Part shown: piece after piece, positions 14,752-22,259 of the stretch
Layout of the letters: each line of letters starts with the position of its first letter
Numbering within the stretch: the first letter of the stretch is position 1
Origin: RGIG4074 sp964459165
GTDB lineage: Bacteria; Bacillota; Clostridia; Christensenellales; Borkfalkiaceae
DNA: 22,259 nt
Reading direction: 5' to 3'
Assembly (NCBI GenBank): GCA_964459165.1
Contig: CAYWKM010000028.1
Coordinates: 1 to 22,259 of the forward strand
The notes under the pieces: model-generated
Told to the model about the DNA's origin: nothing
Databases searched by the model: none
What the model saw: the letters and a program-made list of their open reading frames with translations, nothing else
Made by a program: the position numbers and the translations under genes

Positions 14752-16047
14752 ATGCAAAAATATTTCGACGATATCGTAAAAACCATACAGGAGCTCATTC
14801 GATACGATTCCTCTCTCCGCCCTGCGGAAGACGACGCTCCCTTCGGAAGGGAGACGGCGGACTGCCTGAAACGCTTCCTCGCCATCGCGAAGGAAATGGG
14901 ATTCGAAACGCGTAATTACGACAATTACGCGGGCGAAGCGATTTTCGGAGAAGGAAGAGAATTCGCCGTTCTCGCCCACCTCGACGTCGTTCCCGCGGGA
15001 AGCGGTTGGACGCACGACCCCTTCGGGGGAGAAGTCTCCGACGGCAAGATCTGGGGAAGGGGCGCGACCGACGACAAAGGTCCCGCCGTCTCCTGCCTCT
15101 ATTGCCTGAAAGCGTTGAAGGACGAGGGCTTTATTCCGAAGAGAAAAATAAAACTCATCGTCGGCTGTAACGAAGAGAGCGGATGGAAGTGTCTCGAACA
15201 CTATCATCGGGTCGCCGTCATGCCGGAAGAGGGCTTTTCCCCCGACGCGAATTTTCCCGTCATCTACGCCGAAAAGGGCATCGCGCACATCAAAGCGTTT
15301 TTCCCCTTAAAAAATCCTCCGTTCGCGTCCTTGAAAGCGGGATCTGCGGCAAACATGGTCTGCGACAACCTGACTGCGGTTCTTACCGAAGGAACGGCGG
15401 AAAAATTGATTTCCATGCAGCCTCCCGTAGCGGGAACGTCGTTCGCCGTCTGCGGGAACGAGCTCGTTGTGAAAGGCAAATCCGCCCACGGCTCCACCCC
15501 TCAATACGGCTGCAACGCCTTGGAGAGCGCGCTGCGCATGTTTGAAAAAATCGACGATCAATTCGCTCCGATCGTCTCCCTTCTCTTCGACGACGAGGCA
15601 AAATTAAAGGAAATGAGCGACGTTACGGGTCGTCTTTCCCTATCGCCCGATCTCGCAGAGTATCAGGACGGGACCCTTTGCATCACGATCGATTTCCGCT
15701 ATCCGTCCACGCACGATCTTAACGAAATTCTCGTCGAATTTGACAAAAGAGGCGTCGCCTACGAAAAAGCGCACTGTCAGGCTCCCCTGTTCAACGATCC
15801 GAACGGCGATATGATCCAAACGCTTTTAAGCGTATACAACGAAAAATCGGGCAAGAACGAAAAGCCGATCGCCATCGGAGGCGGAACGTACGCGAGGGCG
15901 TTGAAATGCGGCTGCGGCTTCGGTCCGGAAACGGAGGACGAAGACAACCGCATTCATCAAGCGGACGAGTTTATTTCTTTAAAGAAGGTCGCCTTTATGA
16001 CCGAGGTCTATTACGAAGCGATAAAGAAAATCGCCGAAAAAAATTAA
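14752..16047 (+). CDS. pepV: M20 family metallopeptidase, PepV-like dipeptidase
   Basis: Predicted cytoplasmic zinc dipeptidase. The protein is 431 aa, slightly shorter than lactococcal PepV (about 470). Metal-site motifs are complete: LAHLDVVPAG (His76, Asp78), GRGATDDKGP with bridging Asp107, CNEESG (Glu141 as catalytic base, Glu142 as ligand), FSPDANFP (Asp165), and a C-terminal His in NRIHQADE. The region about 180-320 is the lid/dimer domain, with SAHGSTP carrying the conserved His. ATG at 14752 is preceded by AAGGAG. Substrate preference is inferred from the family; other M20 peptidases are possible. It has its own promoter and terminator. Confidence 0.92.
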   Translation: MQKYFDDIVKTIQELIRYDSSLRPAEDDAPFGRETADCLKRFLAIAKEMGFETRNYDNYAGEAIFGEGREFAVLAHLDVVPAGSGWTHDPFGGEVSDGKIWGRGATDDKGPAVSCLYCLKALKDEGFIPKRKIKLIVGCNEESGWKCLEHYHRVAVMPEEGFSPDANFPVIYAEKGIAHIKAFFPLKNPPFASLKAGSAANMVCDNLTAVLTEGTAEKLISMQPPVAGTSFAVCGNELVVKGKSAHGSTPQYGCNALESALRMFEKIDDQFAPIVSLLFDDEAKLKEMSDVTGRLSLSPDLAEYQDGTLCITIDFRYPSTHDLNEILVEFDKRGVAYEKAHCQAPLFNDPNGDMIQTLLSVYNEKSGKNEKPIAIGGGTYARALKCGCGFGPETEDEDNRIHQADEFISLKKVAFMTEVYYEAIKKIAEKN

Positions 16048-16060
16048 TCGATTCGCCTGA

Positions 16061-16105
16061 AAAAGCCGCTTGCCTTTTCGTAAGAAAAAGCAAGCGGCTT
16101 CTTTT
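16061..16105. terminator. Bidirectional terminator between pepV and the SHOCT gene
   Basis: Perfect 11-bp stem AAGCCGCTTGC (16063-16073) and GCAAGCGGCTT (16090-16100), with T-rich tails on both sides (CTTTTAC on plus; TTTTTC on minus). It serves two convergent genes. Confidence 0.85.
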
Positions 16106-16817
16106 ACTTTAACAATTCTGCCTTTTTTGCGTCAAATTCTTCCCGCGTGATGACGCCGCTGTCCAAAAGCTCTTTATACTGCTTCAATAGAGCGATCTTT
16201 TTCTCTTGATCGTCGAGAGCGCTGCTTCCGGAAGGCTGCGACGAAGACGCTTCGGCTTCGCGTTCGTTTCGGGAGGAATGCGACGCGGAAGTCAAAGGAA
16301 CGTCGACTTCGTAAAGCGTGGGGATATCGACGAACCAATTCAAGAGGATATAGCCGCCGAGGAACAACAGTTCGAAAATAAACGGAATAACGCCGAAAGA
16401 ATAAGCGCGAATGCTACTGCCAAGCTCCCTCATATCTTTATTAAAATCATGACAGAAGGCAAACCCGTCGATCATATAAAGCAGAGCGAAGAAGGCGCAC
16501 AAGACGACGATCCCGAGCCTTACGGAAGAGACGCGCTTCTCTTCTATCGATAAAAATCTCGGGAGGACAAGGGAAGCGATAAACGCGACGAGCATGAGTC
16601 CGGAAAAGACGATCTGCAAGACGCATTCCGCTTTATACCATCCGAGTCCGGATTCCGTTTCGTTGAGGGAAAGAATAGTAAATCCGTTATAGACGAATTT
16701 CGTGCCTTCATGAGGCGACCAATAAAACATCGGAAAGCAGAGTCCGATAAAACAGAATAAAATCGCCAACCCGACGATTGCGTTCTGAAAAAATTTTTTG
16801 TTGATTTTAATTTTCAT
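16104..16817 (-). CDS. Four-helix membrane protein with C-terminal SHOCT motif
   Basis: 237 aa, function unknown. Four hydrophobic segments: about 12-32, 68-86, 101-120 and 139-162. A Ser/Glu-rich linker (about 175-203) leads to a C-terminal SHOCT (short C-terminal) motif, LLKQYKELLDSGVITREEF, ending DAKKAELLK. The family is known for such short helical tails on otherwise unrelated proteins, thought to mediate oligomer contacts. The loop between helices 1 and 2 (about 33-66), rich in Trp and Tyr, is probably exterior. GAGGAG precedes the ATG and a strong dedicated promoter is present, so it is an independent gene. I do not recognise the membrane part. Confidence 0.88.
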   Translation of the reverse strand: MKIKINKKFFQNAIVGLAILFCFIGLCFPMFYWSPHEGTKFVYNGFTILSLNETESGLGWYKAECVLQIVFSGLMLVAFIASLVLPRFLSIEEKRVSSVRLGIVVLCAFFALLYMIDGFAFCHDFNKDMRELGSSIRAYSFGVIPFIFELLFLGGYILLNWFVDIPTLYEVDVPLTSASHSSRNEREAEASSSQPSGSSALDDQEKKIALLKQYKELLDSGVITREEFDAKKAELLK

Positions 16818-16846
16818 CCTATTCTCCTCGTTGTTTCATCGCTTAT

Positions 16847-16875
16847 ATTATAGAACAAATCTCCCGTGCCGTCAA
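16847..16875 (-). promoter_or_regulatory. Promoter of the SHOCT membrane protein gene
   Basis: On the minus strand TTGACG (rc of 16870-16875), 17 nt, perfect TATAAT (rc of 16847-16852). It lies in the 110-base gap after icd, where only a weak hairpin is seen, so some icd read-through is possible. Confidence 0.75.
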
Positions 16876-16927
16876 TATTTTCTTACAAAATTTCCCGTAA
16901 ACGGACGTTGTTCGACGGATTGCGCCC

Positions 16928-18136
16928 TTACAGCCTCCTTGCGATTTCCTCCAAAAATTCCCTGCCGGAAAGCTTTTTGGGAACAATGCCCTCCGAATGG
17001 AACAAAGGCACGAGATCGCCGGTCATATAGCCCTCCTCGATCGTCCGTATCGCGGCGTTTTCGAGCTTTTTCGCAAAGGCGGAAAGCTCGGCGTTGCCGT
17101 CCAATTCTCCGCGCTTATTCAGCGCGCCCGTCCAGGCAAAAATCGTGGCGACGGAATTCGTCGAGGTTTCCTCGCCCTTCAAATATTTATAATAGTGCTT
17201 GGTAACCGTTCCGTGCGCCGCTTCATATTCGTACTTGCCGTCGGGCGAAACGAGGACGGAGCTCATCATCCCCAAAGACCCGTAAGCGGTTGCGACCATA
17301 TCGCTCATGACGTCGCCGTCATAATTTTTGCAGGCCCATAAAACGCCCCCTTCGCTGCGAATCATGCGGGCGACGACGTCGTCGATGAGCGTATAGGTAT
17401 AAGTAAGACCGAGCTCCTGAAACGCCTCTCTGTATTCCCTCTCGTAGATATCGGAAAATATATCCTTGAACCGATGATCGTACGTCTTGGAAATGGTGTC
17501 CTTCGAGGCGAAATACATATCGATTTTTTCATCGACGGCGTAGCGGAAACAGGCGCGCGCAAAGCTCGCGATCGACGAATCGACGTTATGAATACACTGA
17601 ACGATACCGTCCCCTCCCGCGAAATCGTGAATGAGCTGACGGCGGACTTCCTTTCCCTCCCGATCGGTGACGACGACGTACGCCTTCTGCCCCGCTTTTG
17701 CGAGATCCTCCACGTTGTTGTAAACGTCGCCGTAAGCGTGACGGGCGAGGACGATCGGCTTCTTCCACGTAGGGATATACGGCGTGATTCCCTTGCAAAG
17801 AATGGGCGCGCGGAAAACCGTTCCGTCCATCATGCGGCGAATGGTTCCGTTGGGGCTCTTCCACATCTTTTTCAGATGATATTCCTCCACGCGCTGGGCG
17901 TTCGGCGTGATCGTCGCGCACTTGACGGCAACGCCGTATTTTAACGCCGCTTCCGCGCTCTCGACCGTCACCCGATCGTCCGTCTCGTCGCGATGTTTTA
18001 ATCCCAAATCGTAATACTCCGTTTTCAGATCGACGTAAGGAGTAATGAGGATCTCCTTGATCCATCGCCAAAGGATTCTCGTCATTTCGTCGCCGTCCAT
18101 TTCGACGACGGGGGTGGTCATCTGTATTTTAGACAT
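16928..18136 (-). CDS. icd: Isocitrate dehydrogenase (NADP), eukaryote-type (type II)
   Basis: Oxidative decarboxylation of isocitrate to 2-oxoglutarate, supplying glutamate precursor and NADPH. The protein is 402 aa and follows the homodimeric type II enzymes rather than E. coli Icd. Visible: VEMDGDEMTRI at the N-terminus, TPNAQRVEEYHLKKMWKSPN leading to the isocitrate-binding GTIRR, GTVFRAPI, the metal-binding Asp region NYDGDVMSDMVA, and EAAHGTVTKHYYKY. In the last motif, animal enzymes have Arg-His contacting the NADP 2'-phosphate; here it is Lys-His, a conservative change that keeps NADP likely. AGAGAGGT precedes the ATG. No citrate synthase or aconitase is adjacent. Confidence 0.96.
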   Translation of the reverse strand: MSKIQMTTPVVEMDGDEMTRILWRWIKEILITPYVDLKTEYYDLGLKHRDETDDRVTVESAEAALKYGVAVKCATITPNAQRVEEYHLKKMWKSPNGTIRRMMDGTVFRAPILCKGITPYIPTWKKPIVLARHAYGDVYNNVEDLAKAGQKAYVVVTDREGKEVRRQLIHDFAGGDGIVQCIHNVDSSIASFARACFRYAVDEKIDMYFASKDTISKTYDHRFKDIFSDIYEREYREAFQELGLTYTYTLIDDVVARMIRSEGGVLWACKNYDGDVMSDMVATAYGSLGMMSSVLVSPDGKYEYEAAHGTVTKHYYKYLKGEETSTNSVATIFAWTGALNKRGELDGNAELSAFAKKLENAAIRTIEEGYMTGDLVPLFHSEGIVPKKLSGREFLEEIARRL

Positions 18137-18171
18137 GACAAATACCTCTCTATAAAAATAATTACGGAGAT

Positions 18172-18200
18172 ATTATAACAGATTTCAGCGCAATTTACAA
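18172..18200 (-). promoter_or_regulatory. icd promoter inside the ddl 3' end
   Basis: On the minus strand TTGTAA (rc of 18195-18200), 17 nt, perfect TATAAT (rc of 18172-18177) with an extended TG. The -35 lies within the last codons of ddl, so icd can be expressed apart from the cell-wall genes upstream. Confidence 0.7.
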
Positions 18201-19291
18201 CCCGCTGAAAAGGTTATTTCTTTTTCGTTCAATATATTCGCCGCGATCTCCTCTTTTCTTTCCTCTTTCTTCTCGCGCAGAGCGTTTTCGACGACTTCGA
18301 CAAGAATATTTTTCTGTTCGGAAATCGCGTCGGTAAACATTCCGTAGGCGAGCGAGCCGGGAACGGTGTTCATTTCGTTGAAATAGACCTCTTCGCCGCT
18401 CGTCAGAAAATCGGCGCGAATAATCCCGCTCAGGCGAAAGGAGCCGTACAGCTTCCGCGTATACTCCTTTATTCGCTCGGCGATCTCCCCCTTGATTTCC
18501 TCCTTTTGATTTCCGTGCGCGGGAAGGTACTTTTCCCGAAAGGAATAAATCCCCTCTCCCGCGTACGTCTGCCATACGGGAGAAAGCTTGACGGTTCCGT
18601 CCGAAAGATAAGCCGCGCAATTTGCGTCCCGTTTGTCGGAGAGAAACCTTTCCGCGAGCACGACGTCGTCGTAGTCGAACGCTCTTTTCAATCGCTCGTC
18701 GAGCGCTTCGGAAGAATCCGCCCTCTGTATTCCGATGCTCGACCCCAATTTTGCGGGTTTAAGAATCAACGGATAACCGAGCTTCTCCGCCCGTTCTCTC
18801 CTTTCCTCCTCTTGATCCGATTTCCGGAAAACGACAAAGTCTACGACGGGAATATCCAGCGAAAGGGCGGCGTATTTCGAGAGCGTCTTATCCATAAATA
18901 AAACGGAGGAAGCCATGTCGGGCGAAGCGAAGGGAATTCGGTTCATCGCCGCCAATGCGGAAAGCCCGCCGCCCTCGCCCCATCCCCCGTGACAGCAATT
19001 TAAAATGCAATCGACGGAGGTCGTCTTTTTCTTTTTTCTGCCGCAAGAGCGATAGAATCCGTCGTGCGATAAAAGGACGCGCTCAAACGCTTCGGAATGA
19101 ACGCTTCGGAAGGTCTTTAACGAAAACATTTCGTCCGAAGTGAACCATTCGCCGTCGGCGGAAATATAAACGGGAATGACCCGATAACTCATCTTCAACA
19201 GATTGCAACAGAATACGCCCGTAATCACGGAAATTTCCCGCTCGTACGAATTTCCGCCGAAAAATACGGCGACCGTCTTGAATTTCTGCAT
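18185..19291 (-). CDS. ddl: D-alanine--D-alanine ligase family protein (ATP-grasp)
   Basis: Joins two D-alanines using ATP, making the dipeptide that MurF attaches to the peptidoglycan precursor. The protein is 368 aa. Visible: VFFGGNSYEREIS (glycine-rich N-terminus), CCHGGWGEGGGLSAL in place of the common HG-GEDG-IQG, the ATP-grasp LILKPAKLGSSIGI, and the metal-binding FNEMNTVPGSLAYG. The segment FLSDKRDANCAAYL differs from typical Ddl and fits a divergent clostridial clade, so exact specificity (D-Ala-D-Ala versus another depsipeptide) is not proven. GGAGGT precedes the ATG. It lies 80 bases downstream of murF, which supports the assignment. Its ribosome site may be masked by upstream repeats. 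Confidence 0.88.
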   Translation of the reverse strand: MQKFKTVAVFFGGNSYEREISVITGVFCCNLLKMSYRVIPVYISADGEWFTSDEMFSLKTFRSVHSEAFERVLLSHDGFYRSCGRKKKKTTSVDCILNCCHGGWGEGGGLSALAAMNRIPFASPDMASSVLFMDKTLSKYAALSLDIPVVDFVVFRKSDQEEERRERAEKLGYPLILKPAKLGSSIGIQRADSSEALDERLKRAFDYDDVVLAERFLSDKRDANCAAYLSDGTVKLSPVWQTYAGEGIYSFREKYLPAHGNQKEEIKGEIAERIKEYTRKLYGSFRLSGIIRADFLTSGEEVYFNEMNTVPGSLAYGMFTDAISEQKNILVEVVENALREKKEERKEEIAANILNEKEITFSAGCKLR

Positions 19292-19292
19292 A

Positions 19293-19350
19293 AAAAATTA
19301 CCTCCGATCCATTTCTTTCTCTTTGGTAATTTTTCTTTTTGGTAATTTTT
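19293..19350 (-). repeat. Direct repeats complementary to the ddl ribosome site
   Basis: The 10-mer GGTAATTTTT occurs at 19325-19334 and 19341-19350 (period 16, plus-strand reading). Its exact reverse complement AAAAATTACC occurs at 19293-19302, where the minus-strand mRNA has the end of the Shine-Dalgarno GGAGGT and the spacer to ATG. Either upstream copy in the ddl leader could pair with and mask the ribosome site. Confidence 0.6.
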
Positions 19351-19371
19351 CTTTCGTTTTCAACCGACGAA

Positions 19372-20985
19372 TCAATAGACGTCGGGCAAATCGTTTAAAA
19401 ATAAAACGGTATCGTTCGGCTTTACCCTTTCGGCAAGAATTTTCTTCGCCGCTTCGAGCGTGGGGACGACGGTGAGCTTGCTTTCGTCGCCGTTCGCCGC
19501 GAGGTATCCCTTCTTGACGCAGCCGACGAGCGTATCGCCGACCAGAATGACGTTGTCGATTCCGACGAGCTCCTTTCCGAATTGGGTATTTTCCTTCGCT
19601 TCGAGAATGCCGAGCTCCACGAGCCCGGGCGTAACGATAAATTTATTCCCTTCAAAGAGCTTCAACGCTTCGACGGAATCCTTCGCGCCCTTTACGTTCG
19701 CATTATAGCTGTCGTCGAGAATGGTAACGCCGTTCGCTTCTATCACTTGCAGCCGATGTTCGACGTAATCGATTTTTTCCACGCCGCGCTTAATCTCTTC
19801 GAGCGTAAGACCGAGCATCTTTGCGACGCCCGCGGCGAGCGCGATATTTTCGGCGGAATGCGCGGACAGCAGCTTCGTATGCAGCTCCGTTTTTTCTTCC
19901 CCGAAGGCGAGGGAAAAAGAAGTCCCCTTTCTGTCCGCTTTTACGTCCGAAACGACGATATCTTTTCCGACGATCGCCGTCTTTTTCTCCGCGTCGGGTT
20001 CTTCCCCGAGCGCAGGGATCACGGGACGAACATATCCGATTTTCGCCCTTTCGAGGATGCGCCTTTTTTCCGCGAGAATATTTTCTTCCGTCCGAAAGCT
20101 TTCGAGGTGCTGGTTGCATACGCCCGTGAGAATGGAGTAATCGGGCTCGACGATATCGCACAGCTCGTCGATATCGCCCGAATGCCTCGCGCCCATCTCG
20201 GCGATAAACACCTCCACGCCGTCGAGAGAATTTTCATTTACGCACTTGGCGACGCCGACGGGCGTATTGAAGGAAGCGGGCGTCGACAAAACGCGGTATT
20301 TTTCGCTTAAAATCGCGCTTAAAATATTCTTCACGGAGGTCTTGCCGTAGCTGCCCGTAACGCCGATTTTGACCGCCTTGCTGTTTTTCAGACTCTCTTT
20401 CGCCCTGCCGATGAATTTGCGGGTATGCGCCCTTTCGTAAATCGAACACACGTCGTTGGCGAACGTGAGCGTGAAGGGCAAAAGAGGAAAGTAAAGAGCC
20501 AAGGGGAAATACTTCATCGCGGAGACGAGCGGATTATTTATATAATATGCGGCGACGTTCAAAAGCGTCATGCAGATATAATTGAAAACGGCGAGAAACA
20601 GCGCGTAGACGACGGCGAGCCGTTTCAGACGGTTCGTCTTCCGGCAGGGAACCTTCAACGCGTATTTTCCGTCGCACACGATATAGAGGACGGGGAAAAA
20701 GAACAGCGGTAAAAGGGAAACGGCGTTTGCGATATCCGTCGGAAGGAAGGAAAAACAAAGTCCGAAGCAAGCCGATGAAAAGAGCATGAGCAGACACGTG
20801 AGAATCAGCCTGTGCTTCGCCATATTATCCTTTCTTTTGAACCACTCGTAAAATTTCTTTTTGCGGTAGCCGCTCTGCTGAAGCGCGCCCATCGTCTTCA
20901 TCGAACAAACGAGATACATACACGCGATAACGACGGCGAACACGCACGATTTCGTTACGTTGGCAAAAGAAAAAAGCTCTTCCAT
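19372..20985 (-). CDS. murF: MurF-type D-alanyl-D-alanine-adding ligase with an N-terminal membrane domain
   Basis: Predicted to add D-Ala-D-Ala to the UDP-MurNAc-tripeptide. The protein is 537 aa, longer than the usual 450. The first 185 residues hold about five hydrophobic segments (about 13-28, 58-80, 86-104, 124-148, 152-176), where canonical MurF has a soluble substrate-binding domain. The Mur ligase core follows: P loop IGVTGSYGKTS (207-217), AEMGARHSGDIDELCDI, GVCNQHLESF, HSAENIALAAGVA, and the MurF-characteristic LDDSYNANVKGAKDS. The C-terminal domain ends in DTVLFLNDLPDVY. The start is three bases after the hydrolase stop; the nearest GAGGAG lies 15 bases upstream, so coupling is likely. 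MurF fits the neighbour ddl; a related membrane Mur-like ligase (CapB/PgsB type) is less likely. Confidence 0.85.
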   Translation of the reverse strand: MEELFSFANVTKSCVFAVVIACMYLVCSMKTMGALQQSGYRKKKFYEWFKRKDNMAKHRLILTCLLMLFSSACFGLCFSFLPTDIANAVSLLPLFFFPVLYIVCDGKYALKVPCRKTNRLKRLAVVYALFLAVFNYICMTLLNVAAYYINNPLVSAMKYFPLALYFPLLPFTLTFANDVCSIYERAHTRKFIGRAKESLKNSKAVKIGVTGSYGKTSVKNILSAILSEKYRVLSTPASFNTPVGVAKCVNENSLDGVEVFIAEMGARHSGDIDELCDIVEPDYSILTGVCNQHLESFRTEENILAEKRRILERAKIGYVRPVIPALGEEPDAEKKTAIVGKDIVVSDVKADRKGTSFSLAFGEEKTELHTKLLSAHSAENIALAAGVAKMLGLTLEEIKRGVEKIDYVEHRLQVIEANGVTILDDSYNANVKGAKDSVEALKLFEGNKFIVTPGLVELGILEAKENTQFGKELVGIDNVILVGDTLVGCVKKGYLAANGDESKLTVVPTLEAAKKILAERVKPNDTVLFLNDLPDVY

Positions 20986-20988
20986 GGG

Positions 20989-21690
20989 TCAGTTTAAAAA
21001 CTCCTCTGTTATTAGATTAAATCCGATCGCGTCGTCGAGAAAGGCGAAATGTCCGCAATTTTCCAGAACGACGAGTTTTGCGTTCGGTATGAACGAACGA
21101 TAAATCTCCGCTTGCGATAAGGGAGTCTCCTTATCCTTTCTTCCGTACAAAAGAAGGACGGGACTCTTGATGAGCGCGGACGCATGGCGCAGATCTTCGT
21201 TTACAATTTTTTTGTAGCTCTCTTTCATCAAAGGGGAAAGAGAACGGTACTCTTCCGATCCGAAATGCGCCTCGGCGTAGCCGGAGGCGAACCTCTTCAC
21301 GAGACGGTAGCGGAATATCTTGATTCGATACGCCGCGTTTCGGTTGTTGACGATCCCCGCCCCTCCGGTAAGGACCATTTTATCGAAGCAATCCTCCCGA
21401 GACGCCATCTTCACGGCGACCCGCGCTCCGAACGAGTGGGCGACGACGTGCGGCTTTTTCACGCCGAGTCCCGCTAAAAATTCCTTCGTTTCCTCCGCAT
21501 AATCGCCGACGGAATACGCCCTTTCTATCTTTCCGCTCCTTCCGAAGCCGGCAAAATCAAACGCCGTCACGCGGTAACGGGAGGAAAAATAATTGATCTG
21601 ATTCGTAAAAATTTCCTTATCGGCTCCGTAGCCGTGAAAAAAGACGAGGTCTTTCCCTTCTCCTTTGCGGATATAAGAAATTTTTTGCAA
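20989..21690 (-). CDS. Alpha/beta hydrolase
   Basis: 233 aa, complete alpha/beta-hydrolase fold: oxyanion-hole FFHGYG (17-22), FDFAGFGRSG, nucleophile Ser86 in the elbow VVAHSFGAR, acid in LLYGRKDKETP, and catalytic His in ENCGHFAFLD. No signal peptide, so cytoplasmic. The substrate is unknown; the family includes esterases, lipases and C-C hydrolases. The start is TTG at 21690, preceded by AAAGGGGAAG; no in-frame ATG is close by. It sits between rimI and murF with a three-base gap to murF, so it is co-transcribed with cell-wall synthesis genes, which hints at, but does not prove, a linked role. A 7-bp stem (CTTTCCC/GGGAAAG) lies in the 71-base gap after rimI. Confidence 0.9.
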   Translation of the reverse strand: MQKISYIRKGEGKDLVFFHGYGADKEIFTNQINYFSSRYRVTAFDFAGFGRSGKIERAYSVGDYAEETKEFLAGLGVKKPHVVAHSFGARVAVKMASREDCFDKMVLTGGAGIVNNRNAAYRIKIFRYRLVKRFASGYAEAHFGSEEYRSLSPLMKESYKKIVNEDLRHASALIKSPVLLLYGRKDKETPLSQAEIYRSFIPNAKLVVLENCGHFAFLDDAIGFNLITEEFLN

Positions 21691-21761
21691 CGCTTCCCCT
21701 TTTTATCGTTCTTTCCCGTCAGACGCCGTAAGGGAAAGCCTGAAGGAAAAAAATTTTGCTT

Positions 21762-22202
21762 TTATTCGCGCAGATCCTTTGCCATGACGATCGCGTCTTC
21801 TCCGTCGGGATAATATCTCGAACGGACGTAAATTCCCTTGAATCCGTGCAAAAGATATAAAATCTGCGCCGGCGCGTTGGCGACGCGCACTTCGAGAAAT
21901 ATCTTGCGCGCGTTCCTCTTCTTCGCCTCTTCGACGAGTCCTTCCAAAAGGGCCTTGCCGATCCCGTTCCTGCGGTAATTTTCCGACACGGCGATATTGT
22001 CGATATCCGCGTCGTCGCCGTTAAAAGTCATGCTGCCGTAAGCGACCGCCTCGCCGTTTTCCTCCGCGAGCAATCCGTAAAAATGTTCGGACGAAAAGCT
22101 GTCGGCGAGCATCTGAAAGGACCAGGGATATTGCGGAAAGCACTCTTTTTCCAACTCGGATATCCTTAAAATATCCATATACGTCCATGTTCTTATCTTC
22201 AT
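21762..22202 (-). CDS. rimI: Ribosomal protein S18-alanine N-acetyltransferase
   Basis: GNAT acetyltransferase expected to acetylate the N-terminus of ribosomal protein S18. The protein is 146 aa, the usual length. Visible: CFPQYPWSFQML (14-25), IDNIAVSENYRRNGIGKALL with the acetyl-CoA-binding R-R-x-G-I-G-K loop, FLEVRVANAPAQILYLLHGF and the C-terminal RSRYYPDGEDAIVM typical of RimI. AGGAGGCG precedes the ATG. ATG overlaps the tsaB stop (ATGA), as in the common tsaB-rimI-tsaD order, but tsaD is not next; the hydrolase and murF follow. Confidence 0.93.
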   Translation of the reverse strand: MKIRTWTYMDILRISELEKECFPQYPWSFQMLADSFSSEHFYGLLAEENGEAVAYGSMTFNGDDADIDNIAVSENYRRNGIGKALLEGLVEEAKKRNARKIFLEVRVANAPAQILYLLHGFKGIYVRSRYYPDGEDAIVMAKDLRE

Positions 22203-22259
22203 TTTAACGCCTCCTCCGCCTGAGACTTCCTGACATATAGAGCCGAAAGAGTATTTTCC
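22199..22259 (-). CDS. tsaB: TsaB C-terminus (partial, runs off the window)
   Basis: Only the last 19 codons are present, reading ENTLSALYVRKSQAEEALK then TGA. The LYVRKSQAE ending is characteristic of TsaB, the non-catalytic partner of TsaD in making the t6A tRNA modification. The stop overlaps the rimI start by four bases, the typical tsaB-rimI junction. The 5' part lies to the right of the window. Confidence 0.8.
   Translation of the reverse strand, partial: ENTLSALYVRKSQAEEALK

Noticed and set aside
18185..19291. Vancomycin-resistance type ligase (VanA/VanB-like)
   Set aside because: No vanH, vanX or van regulatory genes nearby, and the gene follows murF as a housekeeping ligase would; the divergent motifs fit a clostridial Ddl clade better.

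Overview
The window looks like chromosomal DNA from a low-to-mid GC, Gram-positive, endospore-forming Firmicute of the class Clostridia, probably an uncultured gut lineage. This rests on a gerA-type spore germination operon, clostridial-style glycolytic enzymes, strong AGGAGG-like ribosome sites, many TTGACA/TATAAT promoters (often with an extended TGn -10), AT-rich intergenic DNA and hairpin-plus-T terminators. The genus cannot be read from the sequence alone.

Left part (1-7000): a strong leftward promoter and structured leader at the edge belong to a gene outside the window. Then come gap (-) and fba (+) as a divergent glycolytic pair, a degV fatty-acid-binding protein (-), pyruvate kinase (-), the RNase P RNA gene rnpB (+, divergent from pyk with nearly abutting promoters), and pncB (+). 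The pncB promoter carries two identical boxes that look like a niacin-responsive NiaR operator.

Middle part (7000-12070): a small membrane-anchored conserved protein (-), then the overlapping tricistronic operon gerAA-gerAB-gerAC (+). The GerAC-like subunit has no lipobox cysteine. Downstream is about 860 bases without a credible protein gene. It holds a consensus promoter and a strong terminator bounding a roughly 410-nt, highly structured candidate non-coding RNA that I cannot assign to a family, followed by palindrome-rich DNA and a five-unit 10-bp tandem repeat. This RNA is the best candidate for something undescribed.

Right part (12070-22259): an overlapping minus-strand operon radC, sensor kinase, response regulator; a divergent M20 dipeptidase (pepV-like, +); a four-helix membrane protein with a C-terminal SHOCT motif (-); and a eukaryote-type NADP isocitrate dehydrogenase (-). 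A leftward gene chain follows: tsaB (3' end only), rimI, alpha/beta hydrolase, murF, ddl. MurF and Ddl make and attach D-Ala-D-Ala in peptidoglycan synthesis. This MurF is unusual: its normal N-terminal substrate domain appears to be replaced by a polytopic membrane domain.
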